Part shown: positions 8,182 through 16,148 of the stretch, piece by piece | Position numbering within the stretch: the first letter of the stretch is position 1 | How the letters are laid out: each line of letters starts with the position of its first letter | Assembly (NCBI GenBank): GCA_017991835.1 | Contig: JAGOPY010000003.1 | Span: 186,001 to 250,000 of the forward strand | From: Bacteroidales bacterium | GTDB taxonomy: Bacteria; Bacteroidota; Bacteroidia; Bacteroidales; JAGOPY01 | Length of the DNA stretch: 64,000 nucleotides | Direction of reading: 5' to 3' | The notes under the pieces: generated by a model | The model's database searches: none | What the model was told of the DNA's origin: nothing | What the model saw: the letters and a program-made list of their open reading frames with translations, nothing else | Made by a program: the position numbers and the translations under genes

Positions 8182-9027
8182 ATGCCGGAAGAGATATCCA
8201 ATAAAAAAGACAAAGGAAAAGCAGCTGAAAAAGAGATGAGCTTCTGGGAACACCTGGAGGAACTCCGGTGGCACCTGCTCCGTTCGGCTGTAGTCCTGGT
8301 GGTTCTGGCAATCGGCGCTTTCCTGATGCGCCGGTTTATTTTCGATGTGATCATCCTGGCGCCAAAAGAACCCGGTTTCATTTCTTACAGGGCCTTGTGC
8401 GCAATCGGAAAATGGCTGCATACCGATTCTCTCTGCCTCGATATCGAACCCCTTCAGATTGTCAATATCCAGATGTCGGGCCAGTTCATGGTCCATCTTT
8501 ATATCTCGCTGATGACGGCTGTTGTCGTGGCTTTGCCCTATCTGCTCTGGGAAATATGGTCGTTCGTCAGGCCCGCCTTGCTGCCAAAAGAAAAAAAGTA
8601 TTCTAAAGGAATCGTATTTTACAGCACCCTCCTGTTCGTTCTGGGGGTACTCTTCAGCTATTTCCTGATCGTACCGCTCACCGTCAACTTTTTTGCCACA
8701 TACAGCGTAAGCGACTCGGTAAACAATACCATTACACTGAATTCTTACATCAGCACCATCGTCTCGCTAACCCTCTCCACCGGGCTCGTCTTTGAACTCC
8801 CGATCGTGGTCTTCTTCCTTACTAAAGTCGGTATTCTGACCCCGGCTTTCATGCGAAAGAACCGCAAATACGTCATCGTCATCCTGCTGGTTCTGGCAGC
8901 GGTTATTACACCTCCCGACGTTTTCAGCCAGATCATGGTCACTATCCCGATGTTGCTGCTCTACGAAATGAGCATCGTCATTTCGGCAAGGGTGCTGAAA
9001 AAACGTAAAGAAGAGCTGGCCGGTTAA
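8182..9027 (+). CDS. tatC: Sec-independent protein translocase TatC
   Basis: A 281-aa TatC with the family N-terminal signature SFWEHLEELRWHLLRS (the conserved Glu of the signal-peptide binding site) and six hydrophobic segments. I choose the ATG at 8182, just after the stop of the rhodanese-like gene; a GTG at 8173 would overlap it. It completes the island that encodes two Tat substrates, the molybdoenzyme and the Rieske protein, so the translocase is probably coexpressed with its cargo. No tatA/tatB gene is visible in the window and they must lie elsewhere. The gene ends 3 bp before the convergent hydrolase gene. Confidence 0.93.
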   Translation: MPEEISNKKDKGKAAEKEMSFWEHLEELRWHLLRSAVVLVVLAIGAFLMRRFIFDVIILAPKEPGFISYRALCAIGKWLHTDSLCLDIEPLQIVNIQMSGQFMVHLYISLMTAVVVALPYLLWEIWSFVRPALLPKEKKYSKGIVFYSTLLFVLGVLFSYFLIVPLTVNFFATYSVSDSVNNTITLNSYISTIVSLTLSTGLVFELPIVVFFLTKVGILTPAFMRKNRKYVIVILLVLAAVITPPDVFSQIMVTIPMLLLYEMSIVISARVLKKRKEELAG

Positions 9028-9030
9028 AGG

Positions 9031-9804
9031 TCAGGATTTCAGGAATCCGAGAACGTACCGGTAGAAAAGTTCAGGCTCATCGGCATGAACCCAGTGAGTA
9101 CCGTTCTCTATTGTTTTAATTATGGATTGGGGAAAACTTTGTGTGATGGCAGGAATATCTTCATCCAGGATATAATCCGATTTACCTCCGCGGATAAATA
9201 AAGCAGGACGGGAATATTTCACCGAGTAAAACACCCCGTCGTACATGGCGTCGATGTTCTGGCTGATCGCGGCCAGTGCGTGACGCCAGCCAAGTTTCCC
9301 TTTTTCTTTCCAGAAAAGGTTTTTCATGAGAAACATCACCAGCCGGCTGTCACCGATCTTATTATACAATTGTTTTTCCACCTCCTGCCGCGTCACAATC
9401 TTGTCAAAATCCACGGCCAGCATCGCGTCGATCAGGCGAAGGTGATAATTGAACCGGTAATATGCCCGGAGACTGGTATCCACAACCACGAGCTTTTTAA
9501 CCGTTTCCGGATTCTCCAGTGTATACCTCATGGCTACCTTTCCTCCCATAGAATGGCCGATGAGTACGGGATTTTCAAGCTGATGCCTGGCAATGAACTC
9601 CGACAAGTCATCTGTCAGGGCATAATAATTCAGCACCGGGTGATGGGGAGAATGGCCATGATTGCGCTGATCCGGAATGAGCACCCGGAACCCTTCGCCG
9701 GCCAGCCTGCGTGAAAAGGCTACCCAATTATCGGAAATGCCGAGCAATCCGTGCAGGATCACAACGGGCTGGCCCTGGCCGTATTCCCTGAAAAAGAGAT
9801 CCAT
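9031..9804 (-). CDS. Alpha/beta hydrolase (YbfF-type esterase)
   Basis: A 257-aa cytoplasmic hydrolase. HGLLG near residue 19 provides the oxyanion hole, GHSMGG holds the nucleophilic Ser, and the catalytic His lies in NGTHWVHADEPELF near the C-terminus. The overall pattern (IPDQRNHGHSPHH, then VLIGHSMGGKVAMRYTLENPE) fits the YbfF-like short-chain esterase branch. The substrate is unknown. It lies 9 bp downstream of pdxJ on the same strand, so the two are probably cotranscribed; this says little about function. Confidence 0.85.
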   Translation of the reverse strand: MDLFFREYGQGQPVVILHGLLGISDNWVAFSRRLAGEGFRVLIPDQRNHGHSPHHPVLNYYALTDDLSEFIARHQLENPVLIGHSMGGKVAMRYTLENPETVKKLVVVDTSLRAYYRFNYHLRLIDAMLAVDFDKIVTRQEVEKQLYNKIGDSRLVMFLMKNLFWKEKGKLGWRHALAAISQNIDAMYDGVFYSVKYSRPALFIRGGKSDYILDEDIPAITQSFPQSIIKTIENGTHWVHADEPELFYRYVLGFLKS

Positions 9805-9813
9805 CTGCTACGC

Positions 9814-10527
9814 TTATTTTAACTGCCTGAGATATAGCTGAATCGTGTTCTCCAACCCATAATATAACGCATCGCAGATCAGGGCATGACCGATAGAGAC
9901 CTCCAGCAGTCCCGGCACCTGTTCCTTGAAAAACCTGAGATTCTCCAGGTTCAGGTCATGCCCGGCATTGATACCCAGCCCCGCCCGCTGCGCTGCCATT
10001 GCGGCCATAACAAAAGGCCTGACCGCTTTTTCGCGATCCTCCGCGAATTCCCGGGCATAGCTTTCCGTATAGAGCTCCACCCGGTCGGTGCCGGTCTCCC
10101 GGGCTTGCATCACCATTGTTTCATCCGGATCGACAAAAATGGAGGTCCTGATACCGGCTTCATGGAACCGGGCTATGATCTCCTTCAGCTTTTCCTTGTG
10201 GGTGATGGTGTCCCATCCGTGATCGGAGGTCAGCTGGCCCGGATCATCGGGCACCAGCGTAACCTGTGCCGGTTTCACCTCCAGCACCAGGCGAATGAAT
10301 TCAGGAGTCGGGTTGCCTTCAATATTGAATTCGGTTTTTACGATCGTTTTCAGGTCGCGGGCATCCTGAAAACGGATGTGTCGTTCGTCAGGACGGGGAT
10401 GAACGGTGATCCCCTGCGAACCGAAACGTTCGCAATCGGCCGCCGCCTTCAGCACATCGGGCACGTTCCCGCCCCGGGCGTTTCGCAGCGTGGCTATTTT
10501 ATTAATATTGACACTCAGCCTTACCAT
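9814..10527 (-). CDS. pdxJ: Pyridoxine 5'-phosphate synthase PdxJ
   Basis: A 237-aa TIM-barrel enzyme that condenses 1-deoxyxylulose 5-phosphate with 3-amino-2-oxopropyl phosphate in DXP-dependent vitamin B6 synthesis. The diagnostic opening [19 protein letters not shown] is followed by [13 protein letters not shown] and the C-terminal [11 protein letters not shown] and EVSIGHALI phosphate-binding segments. The length is normal for the family. It is divergent from dtd with 62 bp between the starts. The hydrolase gene follows on the same strand. Confidence 0.95.
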   Translation of the reverse strand: MVRLSVNINKIATLRNARGGNVPDVLKAAADCERFGSQGITVHPRPDERHIRFQDARDLKTIVKTEFNIEGNPTPEFIRLVLEVKPAQVTLVPDDPGQLTSDHGWDTITHKEKLKEIIARFHEAGIRTSIFVDPDETMVMQARETGTDRVELYTESYAREFAEDREKAVRPFVMAAMAAQRAGLGINAGHDLNLENLRFFKEQVPGLLEVSIGHALICDALYYGLENTIQLYLRQLK

Positions 10528-10589
10528 TATTTCTACCTATTTTTGGATACAAAACTACAAAATTGTGAACTGAATAGGGGTAAATCAAG

Positions 10590-11042
10590 ATGAGAGCGTT
10601 TATTCAAAGGGTTTCAAGGGCTGAGGTAACAATAGGCCAGTCGGTCGCAGGCCGGATAAGTAAAGGGCTATTGATCTTATTGGGAATTGTCGAGGAGGAT
10701 GGTCCGGAAGATATCGAATGGCTCAGCGGCAAAATAGCCAGGCTCCGTATTTTCGACGACGAAAACGGGGTCATGAACCTTCCGGTCACGGAAGTTAACG
10801 GCGGAATACTGATTGTCAGTCAGTTCACCCTTCATGCCAGCACAAAGAAAGGAAACCGCCCGTCTTATATTAAGGCTGCCCGCCCTGAAACAGCTATCCC
10901 TCTTTATGAAGACTTTATCCGCCAAATGGAAAAAGACAGCGGTATTACCCCGGAAACCGGAGAATTCGGCGCAATGATGCAGGTGGAACTGGTCAACGAC
11001 GGGCCTGTAACCATTATTATCGATACCAAATCCCGGGAATAA
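10590..11042 (+). CDS. dtd: D-aminoacyl-tRNA deacylase
   Basis: A 150-aa DTD enzyme that hydrolyses D-aminoacyl-tRNA (and mischarged Gly-tRNA) as a chiral proofreading step. It starts MRAFIQRVSRAEVTIG and contains the invariant SQFTL motif. The second catalytic loop reads NDGPVTI in place of the usual N-G-P-V-T. The length is standard. It is a single gene convergent with the OsmC gene; the 60-bp space between holds a large inverted repeat. Confidence 0.95.
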   Translation: MRAFIQRVSRAEVTIGQSVAGRISKGLLILLGIVEEDGPEDIEWLSGKIARLRIFDDENGVMNLPVTEVNGGILIVSQFTLHASTKKGNRPSYIKAARPETAIPLYEDFIRQMEKDSGITPETGEFGAMMQVELVNDGPVTIIIDTKSRE

Positions 11043-11046
11043 TCTT

Positions 11047-11103
11047 ATGGTAGATACGCAATATTTTGCGTATCTACATCGCAAAATATTGCGTATCTAC
11101 CAT
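11047..11103. repeat. Nested inverted repeat between dtd and the OsmC gene
   Basis: Two perfect 24-base arms (11047-11070 and 11080-11103) flank a 9-base spacer. Each outer arm is built from the same core, and the first 30 bases are themselves an inverted repeat (GTAGATACGC - AATATTTT - GCGTATCTAC), so several alternative hairpins are possible. The repeat runs to the stop codon of the OsmC gene. It could act as a bidirectional terminator for the convergent pair, but there is no clean T-run. It may instead be a dispersed repetitive element. Confidence 0.85.
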
Positions 11104-11507
11104 TAATAATGAAACCCGATCACCTGCCGGATATCGGGGTGCAGGCTTAATGCAACGGGGCAGGTACGCCCGGAATTTTCAATGATGGCCCTCTGTTTCG
11201 GGGTATAACCCATAGCTGGAAACCTGTAATCGATGTGGATTTCGCCGATTCGCCTGGGATTGGAATACATCACCTTGGTCACCGATGCCGTTGTGCCGTC
11301 GATGCTGAAACCATGCGTACGCGCTGCAATGCCTATAATGGTCAGCATACAGCTCGCCAGCGATGTGGCAGCTAAATCGGTCGGGGAAAAATATTCCGCT
11401 TTGCCCTGGTTATCCAGCGGAGCATCCGTCAGTATTTTCACCCCTGAAAAAAGATGATGGGCCTCGGTCCGGAGTTCACCGATATATTTGACCTCTGATG
11501 TAGCCAT
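11103..11507 (-). CDS. OsmC/Ohr family peroxide-detoxification protein
   Basis: A 134-aa protein of the OsmC family, thiol peroxidases that act on organic hydroperoxides. The two expected cysteines are present: one in SLASCMLTI and one in SGRTCPVALSLHPD, with PTDLAAT before the first. The GFSIDG...VTKVMYSNPRRIGEIHIDYRF strand region matches the YhfA-like branch, for which the substrate is unknown. It is convergent with dtd, and its stop codon lies in the end of the inverted repeat. A TAATTTTG element (TAnnTTTG type) lies upstream at 11527-11534 on the same strand. Confidence 0.88.
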   Translation of the reverse strand: MATSEVKYIGELRTEAHHLFSGVKILTDAPLDNQGKAEYFSPTDLAATSLASCMLTIIGIAARTHGFSIDGTTASVTKVMYSNPRRIGEIHIDYRFPAMGYTPKQRAIIENSGRTCPVALSLHPDIRQVIGFHY

Positions 11508-11526
11508 AATATTTGTTTTATTCTTC

Positions 11527-11534
11527 CAAAATTA
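11527..11534 (-). promoter_or_regulatory. Candidate -7 element for the OsmC gene
   Basis: Read on the minus strand this is TAATTTTG, matching TAnnTTTG, 19 bases before the OsmC start. No clear -33 TTTG is seen. Confidence 0.35.
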
Positions 11535-11540
11535 ATCATC

Positions 11541-11580
11541 TTTAAAAATAAAAAAGCCTCCCATATCTCTATGGAAGGCC
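11541..11580 (-). terminator. Terminator after the cysteine-rich exported protein gene
   Basis: Arms ATGGAAGGC (11571-11579) and GCCTCCCAT (11556-11564) pair with one mismatch. On the minus strand the hairpin is followed by a T-rich run (11541-11555). It is correctly placed 28 bases after the stop of the gene at 11608-11916. Confidence 0.75.
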
Positions 11581-11607
11581 AAAAACCAAATTAATTAAAG
11601 AAATAGT

Positions 11608-11916
11608 TTATTTCTTATCGGGACAAGATTTTTCACAGGATGACTTTTCGCCGGCACAGCATGACTTTGCAGTTTCTGATTTGTCGGCGCAGGTTGAAGC
11701 ACACGACGAAGCGCAGGATTTCGAAGCGCCTTCGGTTGTCTTGGTTTCAGCCTTTACATCTTTATTGTCGGCAGCTTTTTTGTTTTCATCCTTTTTTGGA
11801 TCCTTATCGAAATTGACGACTTCAACCTGAGCCGTTGAAGCAACAACATTCTGGATGCCAATGGCGCCAAAAGCTACAAATCCTATGATTGCGAGTGATA
11901 AAACGAGTTTTTTCAT
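11608..11916 (-). CDS. Small exported cysteine-rich protein
   Basis: A 102-aa protein of no family I recognise. It has a clear Sec signal peptide (MKKLVLSLAIIGFVAFGAIGI, cleavage probably near VVAS-TA), a charged Lys/Asp/Glu linker, and a C-terminal block with seven cysteines in about 33 residues (SCASSCASTC ... SCC ... SSCEKSC). The spacing C-X3-C-X3-C suggests metal binding or disulfide formation in the periplasm. It is divergent from a sensor kinase gene, and the shared 143-bp region holds four phased direct repeats, so it is a likely target of that two-component system. A terminator follows. A metal-binding role is inferred from composition only. Confidence 0.8.
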   Translation of the reverse strand: MKKLVLSLAIIGFVAFGAIGIQNVVASTAQVEVVNFDKDPKKDENKKAADNKDVKAETKTTEGASKSCASSCASTCADKSETAKSCCAGEKSSCEKSCPDKK

Positions 11917-11952
11917 AATTTTACCTGTGTTATATTAATAATTATTAATGCA

Positions 11953-11960
11953 CAAATTTA
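11953..11960 (-). promoter_or_regulatory. Candidate -7 element for the cysteine-rich protein gene
   Basis: On the minus strand it reads TAAATTTG, a TAnnTTTG match 36 bases before the start codon. The TTGTTAA repeat array begins about 20 bases upstream of it, at the -33 region, as expected for activation or repression by a regulator bound there. Confidence 0.45.
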
Positions 11961-11980
11961 CCCCCATATAACGGACAGGC

Positions 11981-12019
11981 TTGTTAACCGGTTGTTAATT
12001 ACTGTTAATGATTTGTTAA
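11981..12019. promoter_or_regulatory. Four phased direct repeats, probable response-regulator operator
   Basis: TTGTTAA at 11981, TTGTTAA at 11992, CTGTTAA at 12002 and TTGTTAA at 12013 form direct repeats 10-11 bases apart, one helical turn each. This is how OmpR/PhoB-family regulators bind. The array lies between the cysteine-rich protein gene and the kinase-regulator pair, and the regulator at 13285 is of that family. Autoregulation and control of the exported protein are inferred. Confidence 0.6.
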
Positions 12020-12059
12020 ATGGGGTCACGAAGCCGCTATACGGCCTAATTTTGGAGCC

Positions 12060-13304
12060 ATGAAGAAAAACTCCTTCCTGCTCGTTGTGCTGATTAATTC
12101 GGCAGCTCTTATCGGGATTATCATTACACAATATTTCTGGATAAGGAATGCATTCAATCTTCTGGAAGAAGATTTTGCCGCATCGGTAAGGATCGCGGTC
12201 AAAAGCGTCGCGAGTCAGATTCCGGCCGGTGATGTTCAATTAATTTCAGCCAACATCAGCCAGGTTGAATACAGGATCGGTGAAGAATTTAAAATCCTCC
12301 GCCTGGATGAAGAATTCCATTTTGCAATTTTAGATAACAGAAATAATTCCATCCTGGGGGGCAAATATGGTCATTACGACCGGCAAATACTAACATCAGC
12401 CCATAAAATCCCGATCCCGGGCACCGGGGATGAGTATTCCCTGGCGGTATTTTTCCCTCAGGAAAACAACCACATTATTAGCAAGCTTACCGGATGGATC
12501 GCTATCTGGATCATCTTTACCCTGGTGCTGATCATCGGCTTTCCCGTTTCTATCTTCATTTTTAACAGGCAGAAAAAGATGTCGGGGATGAAAACGGACT
12601 TCATCAACAACATGACGCATGAGTTTAAAACCCCAATTGCCACTATCTCCCTTGCCGGTGAAATGTTGCTGAACGAGAAAGTGCTGGAAGACAAGCGTAA
12701 AATTGAAAAATATGCCCGGGTGATACTCGACGAAAATACCCGTTTGCAAAACCATGTGGAACAGATTTTAAGCGTTTCTCAACTGGAACGAGGACAATTC
12801 AGGCTTAAAAAGAAGGAATTGGACGTTCATCAATTAATCGCAGAAGTTGTCAAAACTTTTTCTCTGTCTTTCAATGAATCGGGGGGTACCATTAAAACCC
12901 ATTATTGCGCTAACCGTTTCATCATCAAAGCAGATAAAGAACACCTGACCAATGTTATCTTCAATTTGCTGGATAATGCAAAAAAATACTCGAAGGAAAA
13001 TCCCTGGATCAGAATCGGGACACAGAATGTCTCAAACGGCCTGGTGATCTCGGTAGAAGACAGGGGAATCGGGATCAGCCCGGAGAACCAGCGCCATATT
13101 TTCAGGAACCTCTACCGGGTCCCGACGGGTAACCTCCATAAAGTTAAAGGATTTGGGATCGGTTTATTTTATGTCAAAACGATTGTGGAAGCACACGGCG
13201 GACATATCAATTTAAAAAGCGAACTGAATAAGGGAAGCAGATTTGATTTATTTTTACCTTTTGTTTATAACTTAAACAAGGAAGATGAATACACCCAAAC
13301 CTAG
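12060..13304 (+). CDS. Membrane sensor histidine kinase
   Basis: A 414-aa sensor kinase with two membrane segments (about residues 5-25 and 143-168) around a periplasmic sensor of about 115 residues without a recognisable fold. The dimerisation/phosphoacceptor helix has MTHEFKTP with His187. The ATPase domain shows the N box (NVIFNLLDNAKKYS), G1 (DRGIGIS) and G2 (GFGIGLFYV). A TAATTTTG element at 12047-12054 ends only 5 bases before the ATG, so the transcript could be leaderless. The last 20 bases overlap the response regulator gene, so the two form a dedicated pair. Confidence 0.92.
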   Translation: MKKNSFLLVVLINSAALIGIIITQYFWIRNAFNLLEEDFAASVRIAVKSVASQIPAGDVQLISANISQVEYRIGEEFKILRLDEEFHFAILDNRNNSILGGKYGHYDRQILTSAHKIPIPGTGDEYSLAVFFPQENNHIISKLTGWIAIWIIFTLVLIIGFPVSIFIFNRQKKMSGMKTDFINNMTHEFKTPIATISLAGEMLLNEKVLEDKRKIEKYARVILDENTRLQNHVEQILSVSQLERGQFRLKKKELDVHQLIAEVVKTFSLSFNESGGTIKTHYCANRFIIKADKEHLTNVIFNLLDNAKKYSKENPWIRIGTQNVSNGLVISVEDRGIGISPENQRHIFRNLYRVPTGNLHKVKGFGIGLFYVKTIVEAHGGHINLKSELNKGSRFDLFLPFVYNLNKEDEYTQT

Positions 13305-13992
13305 AATTCTCCTGGTTGAAGATGATCCGAATCTGAGCCTGGTGCTTCAGGATTATCTGGAAATGATGAATTTCGACATCCATTTGTGCCGCAATGGCAA
13401 GGAAGGCCTTGATGCTTTCCGGAATAGGAAATTCAATATTTGTATTCTCGATATTATGATGCCGGTGATGGATGGATTTACCCTTGCTGAAGAAATCAGA
13501 AAGACTGACGATACGGTTCCGATTGTTTTCCTTACCGCCAAATCGCTGAAAGAAGACCGTATCAAGGGATTCAGAATGGGCTGCGACGACTATATTACAA
13601 AACCATTCAGCACCGAAGAACTGAGTCTCCGTATCCAGGCTATTCTTAAAAGATGCATGAATCAGCCGGCCCGGGCCGAAAAAGAAGAACCACCCGTATA
13701 CAATCTGGGGAATTACATCTTCGACCACAAAAATCTGATCCTGAGCATTAACGGTGAGCAAAAGGTGCTGACGCGTAAGGAGAATGCCCTTCTGAAGTTA
13801 CTTTTTGAACATCAGAACCAGTTGCTCCCGAGAGAAGTTGCACTAAAATCGGTCTGGGGAAACGATGATTACTTTATCGGCAGAAGTATGGATGTCTTTA
13901 TTACTAAGCTCAGAAAATATTTAAAAGACGACCCATCCATCTTTATCACCAATGTTCACGGAACAGGCTTCAAACTGGAAGTAAAAAAATAG
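13285..13992 (+). CDS. OmpR-family response regulator
   Basis: A 235-aa regulator. The receiver has the acidic pair in VEDDPN, the phosphoacceptor Asp56 in CILDIMMPVMDG, the conserved Thr in FLTAKS and Lys in YITKPF. The C-terminal winged helix (REVALKSVWGNDDYFIGRSMDVFITKLRKYL ... GTGFKLE) is the OmpR/PhoB type. It starts inside the end of the kinase gene. Its stop codon abuts that of the convergent oligopeptidase gene (TAG-CTA), with no space for a separate terminator. The phased repeats upstream of the kinase are its likely binding site. Confidence 0.93.
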   Translation: MNTPKPRILLVEDDPNLSLVLQDYLEMMNFDIHLCRNGKEGLDAFRNRKFNICILDIMMPVMDGFTLAEEIRKTDDTVPIVFLTAKSLKEDRIKGFRMGCDDYITKPFSTEELSLRIQAILKRCMNQPARAEKEEPPVYNLGNYIFDHKNLILSINGEQKVLTRKENALLKLLFEHQNQLLPREVALKSVWGNDDYFIGRSMDVFITKLRKYLKDDPSIFITNVHGTGFKLEVKK

Positions 13993-16119
13993 CTACTCCG
14001 AGACGCCTTCCAGGTCGAGCAAAAAAGCATACTCCAGCGCGGTTTCCCGGTATCTTTCGAACCGCCCGGAAGCCCCGCCGTGGCCGTAATCCATATTGGT
14101 CCATAAATAAAGCGGGTTCTTATCGGTCTTGGTTACCCTGAGTTTAGCCACCCACTTTGCCGGTTCCCAGTACTGAACCTGCGAGTCGTGCAACCCTGTC
14201 GTGACAAGCAATGCAGGATAGTTCATCGCCGTAACATTATCATACGGAGAATAGGAGAGCATATAACTATAATAAGCAGAATCATTGGGATTCCCCCACT
14301 CATCGTACTCACTGGTAGTCAAGGGGATGCTCTCATCCAGCATGGTCGTAACCACATCAACAAATGGAACTGCCGCGATTACACCCTTGAATAGATCGGG
14401 CCGCATGTTGATCACAGCGCCAACCAGCAGGCCGCCGGCACTCCCGCCCATAGCATAAAGCTGCCCTGGATTCGTATATCCCCGATTGACCAGGTATTCG
14501 CCGCAGGCAATGAAATCGGTAAAGGTGTTCTTCTTGTTCATCAATTTGCCATCTTCATACCACATCCGGCCCATCTCCTCCCCGCCCCGGATATGGGCAA
14601 TAGCATAAATAAATCCCCTGTCAAGCAAACTGAGCCTCACGGAATTAAAATAAGGATCGGTCGAATAACCGTATGAACCGTAACCGTATAGTAGGACCGG
14701 AACATGCCCGTCACGCTTCAAATCTTTCCGGTAAACCATCGACAGGGGAACCTGTTTTCCATCGGATGCAGTGACCCATACGCGTTCGGTAAAGTAGTCT
14801 TCAGGCTTATAACCGCCAACCACCTCCTGCCTCTTTTTCATTTCGCTCTCACGGGTCCTGGTATTATAATCATAAACCGTCATGGGAGTTGTCAAGGAGG
14901 TGTAATTGTACCTGACCACCTCCGTCTCCATCTCCGCATTGCTGCCCAGGGTGACCGTATAAGCCTGCTCTGTGAAATCCAGGTAATAATCCAGGCCGGC
15001 GCGGTTGAAAATACGGATGGTCTTCAATCCCTCTTTGCGCTCCTGGATCGCCAGAAATCCTTTGAACACATCAAAATCCTCCAGCAAGACATCCTCCCGG
15101 TGCCCGATCACCTCTTTCCAGTTCTCCCTGCCGGTCGCCCCTTCCGGAGTCTCCATCAGCCTGAAATTTACCGCATTATCATTGGTCCGGATGTAAAACC
15201 TGTCTTCATAATGCGCAACCGAATACTCAAGCCCCCTGATCCTCGGCTGAAACACCGTAAACCGTCCATTCGGATCACCGGCATCCATGTAACGGTATTC
15301 ATCCGACATCGTGCTCCCTGATCCGATCATCAGGTATTTCCTGGATTTACTCCTGTAGACAAAGGTGTTATACGTAACATCTTCTTCAAAATAAACCAGT
15401 TCACTTTCTTTTTCTGATTGTCCGAGCCTGTATTTCCAGATCTTATCGGGCCGCAGTGACTCATCCCGCGTCGAATAAAACAAGGTCTTGTTATCGGCGG
15501 CCCAGGCCAGGTTGCCTGATGTCTGGCCAATCCGGTCAGGATAGATCTCACCGGTCTCCAGGTTTTTGAAGTACAGGGTGTAGATCCGGCGGCTCACAGT
15601 ATCAACCGAAAAAGCAAGCAGGCGGTTGTCGTCGCTGACTTCCAGTCCGCCCACATCATAATAAGCGTACCCGGCAGCCATCTCATTGACATTCAGCATG
15701 ATCTCCTCAACACTGTCCAGGCTTCCTTTTTTTCTGCAATATAAAGGATATTCTTTCCCCTCTTCGTACCGGGTATAGTAATAATAACCGTTTTCCAGGT
15801 AAGGCACCGACATGTCCGTCTGCTTGATCCTTCCCGTTATCTCCGTGAACAATTTCTCCCGGAGCCCATCGGTATGAGCCATCATAGTTTTGGTATACTT
15901 ATTCTCAGCCTCCAGGTAGGCAACCACATCCGGGTTTTCACGTTGATTCAGCCAGTAATAATTGTCGATCCGTGTCTGACCATGAATGGTCAGCTCCTTC
16001 ATCTCCTTTTTTGCAATCGGTGCGTCCATCGTTTGCTGTTTTTTTTGTTCACTGCAACCGGAAATCAAAAGGCATACCGGCATAATCCATAATACTCCTT
16101 TGAATAAATTGTGGTCCAT
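13993..16119 (-). CDS. ptrB: Oligopeptidase B-type prolyl oligopeptidase family lipoprotein
   Basis: A 708-aa S9A-family serine peptidase. The N-terminus is a lipoprotein signal (CLLISGC; Cys22 acylated), so the enzyme is anchored in the envelope, unlike cytoplasmic E. coli oligopeptidase B. The N-terminal half is the beta-propeller. The C-terminal hydrolase has the nucleophile in MGGSAGGLL, Asp in TGLHDSQV and His in MDYGHGGASGRF. It cleaves short peptides after basic residues in characterised members. It lies 29 bp downstream of a TonB-dependent receptor gene on the same strand, which suggests joint use of imported peptides. It abuts the regulator gene tail to tail. Confidence 0.92.
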   Translation of the reverse strand: MDHNLFKGVLWIMPVCLLISGCSEQKKQQTMDAPIAKKEMKELTIHGQTRIDNYYWLNQRENPDVVAYLEAENKYTKTMMAHTDGLREKLFTEITGRIKQTDMSVPYLENGYYYYTRYEEGKEYPLYCRKKGSLDSVEEIMLNVNEMAAGYAYYDVGGLEVSDDNRLLAFSVDTVSRRIYTLYFKNLETGEIYPDRIGQTSGNLAWAADNKTLFYSTRDESLRPDKIWKYRLGQSEKESELVYFEEDVTYNTFVYRSKSRKYLMIGSGSTMSDEYRYMDAGDPNGRFTVFQPRIRGLEYSVAHYEDRFYIRTNDNAVNFRLMETPEGATGRENWKEVIGHREDVLLEDFDVFKGFLAIQERKEGLKTIRIFNRAGLDYYLDFTEQAYTVTLGSNAEMETEVVRYNYTSLTTPMTVYDYNTRTRESEMKKRQEVVGGYKPEDYFTERVWVTASDGKQVPLSMVYRKDLKRDGHVPVLLYGYGSYGYSTDPYFNSVRLSLLDRGFIYAIAHIRGGEEMGRMWYEDGKLMNKKNTFTDFIACGEYLVNRGYTNPGQLYAMGGSAGGLLVGAVINMRPDLFKGVIAAVPFVDVVTTMLDESIPLTTSEYDEWGNPNDSAYYSYMLSYSPYDNVTAMNYPALLVTTGLHDSQVQYWEPAKWVAKLRVTKTDKNPLYLWTNMDYGHGGASGRFERYRETALEYAFLLDLEGVSE

Positions 16120-16148
16120 GTTTTCAATATTTTAACCGGGAAATATGT

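Noticed and set aside
9031..9804. Hydrolase as part of the sulfur island
   Set aside because: It is on the opposite strand, pairs with pdxJ, and has an ordinary esterase triad.
11981..12019. TTGTTAA repeats as a possible CRISPR or iteron array
   Set aside because: Units are only 7 bases with 3-4 base gaps and sit in a promoter; no spacers, cas or rep genes.
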